Source of the DNA: Paenibacillus monticola
Lineage (GTDB): Bacteria > Bacillota > Bacilli > Paenibacillales > Paenibacillaceae
NCBI RefSeq assembly: GCF_009664975.1
Contig: NZ_WJXB01000004.1
Span: 558,001-622,000, forward strand
Length of the DNA stretch: 64,000 nt
Direction: 5' to 3'
Positions 62,370 to 64,000 of the stretch are shown here, in pieces. A model generated the notes under the pieces. It worked only from the letters and a program-made list of their open reading frames with translations, did no database searches and had not been told where the DNA came from. Every line of letters begins with the position of its first letter. The stretch's first letter is position 1. The position numbers and the translations under genes are program-made.

Positions 62370-63569
62370 ATGAAAATAGGAATTATTAAACCTGATTACA
62401 AAATTACTGGTGGATTCGAAGTTGTTGTAAATCATATCAAGGCTGAGTTGGAGTACAGAGGGCATAATGTGGATATAGTAAATGTCGACGCGACTAAACG
62501 TACTCTAAATGACATACCATGTTCTATAGATTCTCATATATTTCAACAGAATGCTGATTTTTTTAGATATATTAATTATTTTTGGAAATATCTAAAGATG
62601 GATCTTTCCATGTACGATATTGTAATAAGTACACAGCCCCCATCCTTTGCTATTCAGCATCCGCGACACATTGCTCTTTTTTATCATCATAGTAAAGCTC
62701 ATTATGATTTATCAGAGCTTTTTCAGGAGGTTGGATTACATCAGCCCTATCATCGTAAAGCTCAAGAAGTAATCAGAGAAATAGATTCTCTTAGCTTATC
62801 TAAGGTTTCTATCATTTTAGCGGGAAGTAATACTATTAAAGAGCGTATTGCAAAATTTAATAACTTGTCAGTTAATGTGGATTTGTTTTATGCAGGAATT
62901 GATAAAGATATTTATAATTATTCGGGACCACTTTCCTACAATTATCCTATCGTTGTGGGAAGACACGAATTTCCTAAACGACCAGAATTATTTGTGAATG
63001 CCATGAAGAAGTTGCCGAACTCTTATGGACGTATAATTGGGGAGGGAGGGCGGACAGACGATTTAAAGAGAATCGATCAACTCCTTACTTATACAAGTAT
63101 AGAGGGTATTTATATTCCTGATGATGTTATATGGAAGAAATTGTCCAATGGTTTCTTTGAGGAGGCTCACTCAGAACTATTACGAAAATCAAAAAGGTTT
63201 AAACATAAGTCGAATGTTGTTTTTACAGGTCGAGTATCTCGGGAACAATTGTTTAAGGAATATGCTGATGCATTATGTGTAGTATGTCCTGCATTTGAAG
63301 AGGATTATGGCTTGACGGCAATTGAAGCGATGGCGTTTAGTAAGCCTGTAATCGCTTGTGCGGATGGTGGAGGATATGTGGAGCTTATTAAAGATGGTGT
63401 GAATGGGTTCATAGTAGAACCTAATTCAGTAGCTCTAGCAGAAGCAATACGTAAATTAGTTGACGACCCTGAACTAGCGCGAACAATGGGAGAAAACGCC
63501 TTTCAAACTAGTAGATTATATTCTTGGGATAACGCTATAAATAAAATTTCAGAAACAATCCTAAAGTAG
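62370..63569 (+). CDS. GT4 family glycosyltransferase
   Basis: A 399-residue glycosyltransferase. The N-terminus MKIGIIKPDYKITGGFEVVV is the acceptor-side domain start, and the C-terminal domain has EEDYGLTAIEAMAFSKPVIACADGG (E-x7-E, about residues 315-340), ending in GVNGFIVEPNSVALAEAIRKLV. The open frame begins with a TTG at 62343 inside the methyltransferase gene; the ATG at 62370, after GGGCTGAGAGAG, gives the standard GT4 N-terminus. It is 13 bases after the methyltransferase stop. Donor is probably GDP-D-rhamnose or GDP-mannose, by operon context only. Confidence 0.88.
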   Translation: MKIGIIKPDYKITGGFEVVVNHIKAELEYRGHNVDIVNVDATKRTLNDIPCSIDSHIFQQNADFFRYINYFWKYLKMDLSMYDIVISTQPPSFAIQHPRHIALFYHHSKAHYDLSELFQEVGLHQPYHRKAQEVIREIDSLSLSKVSIILAGSNTIKERIAKFNNLSVNVDLFYAGIDKDIYNYSGPLSYNYPIVVGRHEFPKRPELFVNAMKKLPNSYGRIIGEGGRTDDLKRIDQLLTYTSIEGIYIPDDVIWKKLSNGFFEEAHSELLRKSKRFKHKSNVVFTGRVSREQLFKEYADALCVVCPAFEEDYGLTAIEAMAFSKPVIACADGGGYVELIKDGVNGFIVEPNSVALAEAIRKLVDDPELARTMGENAFQTSRLYSWDNAINKISETILK

Positions 63570-63578
63570 GAGGTTCTT

Positions 63579-64000
63579 ATGAATATTGCTATTGTTTCTC
63601 CCAGTCCCAAGCCTTTTGCTGTTGGGGGCATCGAAAAATTGATGTTAGGATTATATTATAATATAGATAAGCTGACGGATCACCGTGTTGAATTATTTAA
63701 GATACCAGTTGAGGAAAATGATTTTTGGTCATTGATTAACAGCTATGAAAGCTTTTACAGACTCAATCTCGATCATTTCGATATGATCATTAGTTTTAAA
63801 TATCCTGCATGGATGGTCAAGCATAAGAATCATGTGATATATATGGCCCATCATCTTAGAGGATTATTTGATACATATCATTTTATGAATATGCCCGAGA
63901 CAATTTCTAACACTAAGTATGCAATTGTGAATGAGGTCATTGAATATACAAAACAACCATCCAATATAGATAAGGATTTAGATTCTTTTTTTGCATTGTT
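63579..64000 (+). CDS. Glycosyltransferase, N-terminal fragment (cut by window end)
   Basis: The frame opens with ATG at 63579, after TAGGAGG, and runs off the window end after 140 complete codons. The start MNIAIVSPSPKPFAVGGIEKLM is the GT4-type N-terminal GG-x-E/L pattern of retaining glycosyltransferases, and YMAHHLRGLFDTYH is consistent. It begins 10 bases after the previous gene, so it belongs to the same operon. The catalytic domain is beyond the window. Confidence 0.75.
   Translation, partial: MNIAIVSPSPKPFAVGGIEKLMLGLYYNIDKLTDHRVELFKIPVEENDFWSLINSYESFYRLNLDHFDMIISFKYPAWMVKHKNHVIYMAHHLRGLFDTYHFMNMPETISNTKYAIVNEVIEYTKQPSNIDKDLDSFFAL

Overview
The window looks like a chromosomal segment of a Paenibacillus-type Firmicute. 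Indicators are Gram-positive ribosome binding sites (AGGAGG), lipobox-type solute-binding proteins, YesM/YesN-like sensor pairs beside carbohydrate ABC permeases, a split glycine decarboxylase (gcvPA/gcvPB) behind a tandem glycine riboswitch, CcpA-type cre sites and a LexA-like box. The genus is an inference from gene content; there is no rRNA or other marker in the window.

Layout. 1-218 is the end of an RND efflux pump. 313-7498 (minus strand) holds a sugar ABC importer without its own ATPase (two permeases, one lipoprotein) with its histidine kinase and AraC-type response regulator; cre-like palindromes precede both the transporter and the sensor unit. 7769-11060 has a small membrane protein, an intergenic repeat and a three-gene ABC-2 exporter. 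11257-25699 is a mannoside/N-glycan-type utilisation locus: GH38 and GH125 on the minus strand, and divergently a second ATPase-less ABC importer, GH3, a second GH38 and GH130, with a perfect cre match in the divergent promoter region. A membrane-bound AraC-type regulator (25730-28051) closes it.

28257-33053 carries the glycine cleavage system (gcvT-gcvPA-gcvPB under the riboswitch, gcvH divergent). 33181-34787 is a motAB-type stator pair. 34967-40263 is uvrB and uvrA, separated by a short-repeat block. 40264-40944 and 47290-48134 are gene-free and carry copies of a palindromic intergenic repeat family. Between them lie a siroheme nitrite/sulfite reductase, a small membrane protein, an HtrA-like protease with a stalk-domain protein, and a restriction-fold protein with a likely helix-turn-helix. 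48135-50657 encodes a U32 (RlhA-like) protein and 50849-51739 galU/gtaB.

51832-64000 is a surface-glycan region. An O-antigen ligase-like membrane protein with a long C-terminal repeat region is transcribed towards galU. Divergent from it is a distinctly AT-rich operon: glycosyltransferase, manC, gmd, an rmd-like reductase, Wzm/Wzt ABC-2 exporter, a coiled-coil methyltransferase and two more glycosyltransferases, the last cut by the window edge. Together these predict GDP-D-rhamnose synthesis and ABC-exported, possibly methyl-capped rhamnan-like glycan, comparable in outline to S-layer glycan loci of Bacillales. No tRNA, rRNA, CRISPR array, insertion sequence or prophage was recognised.
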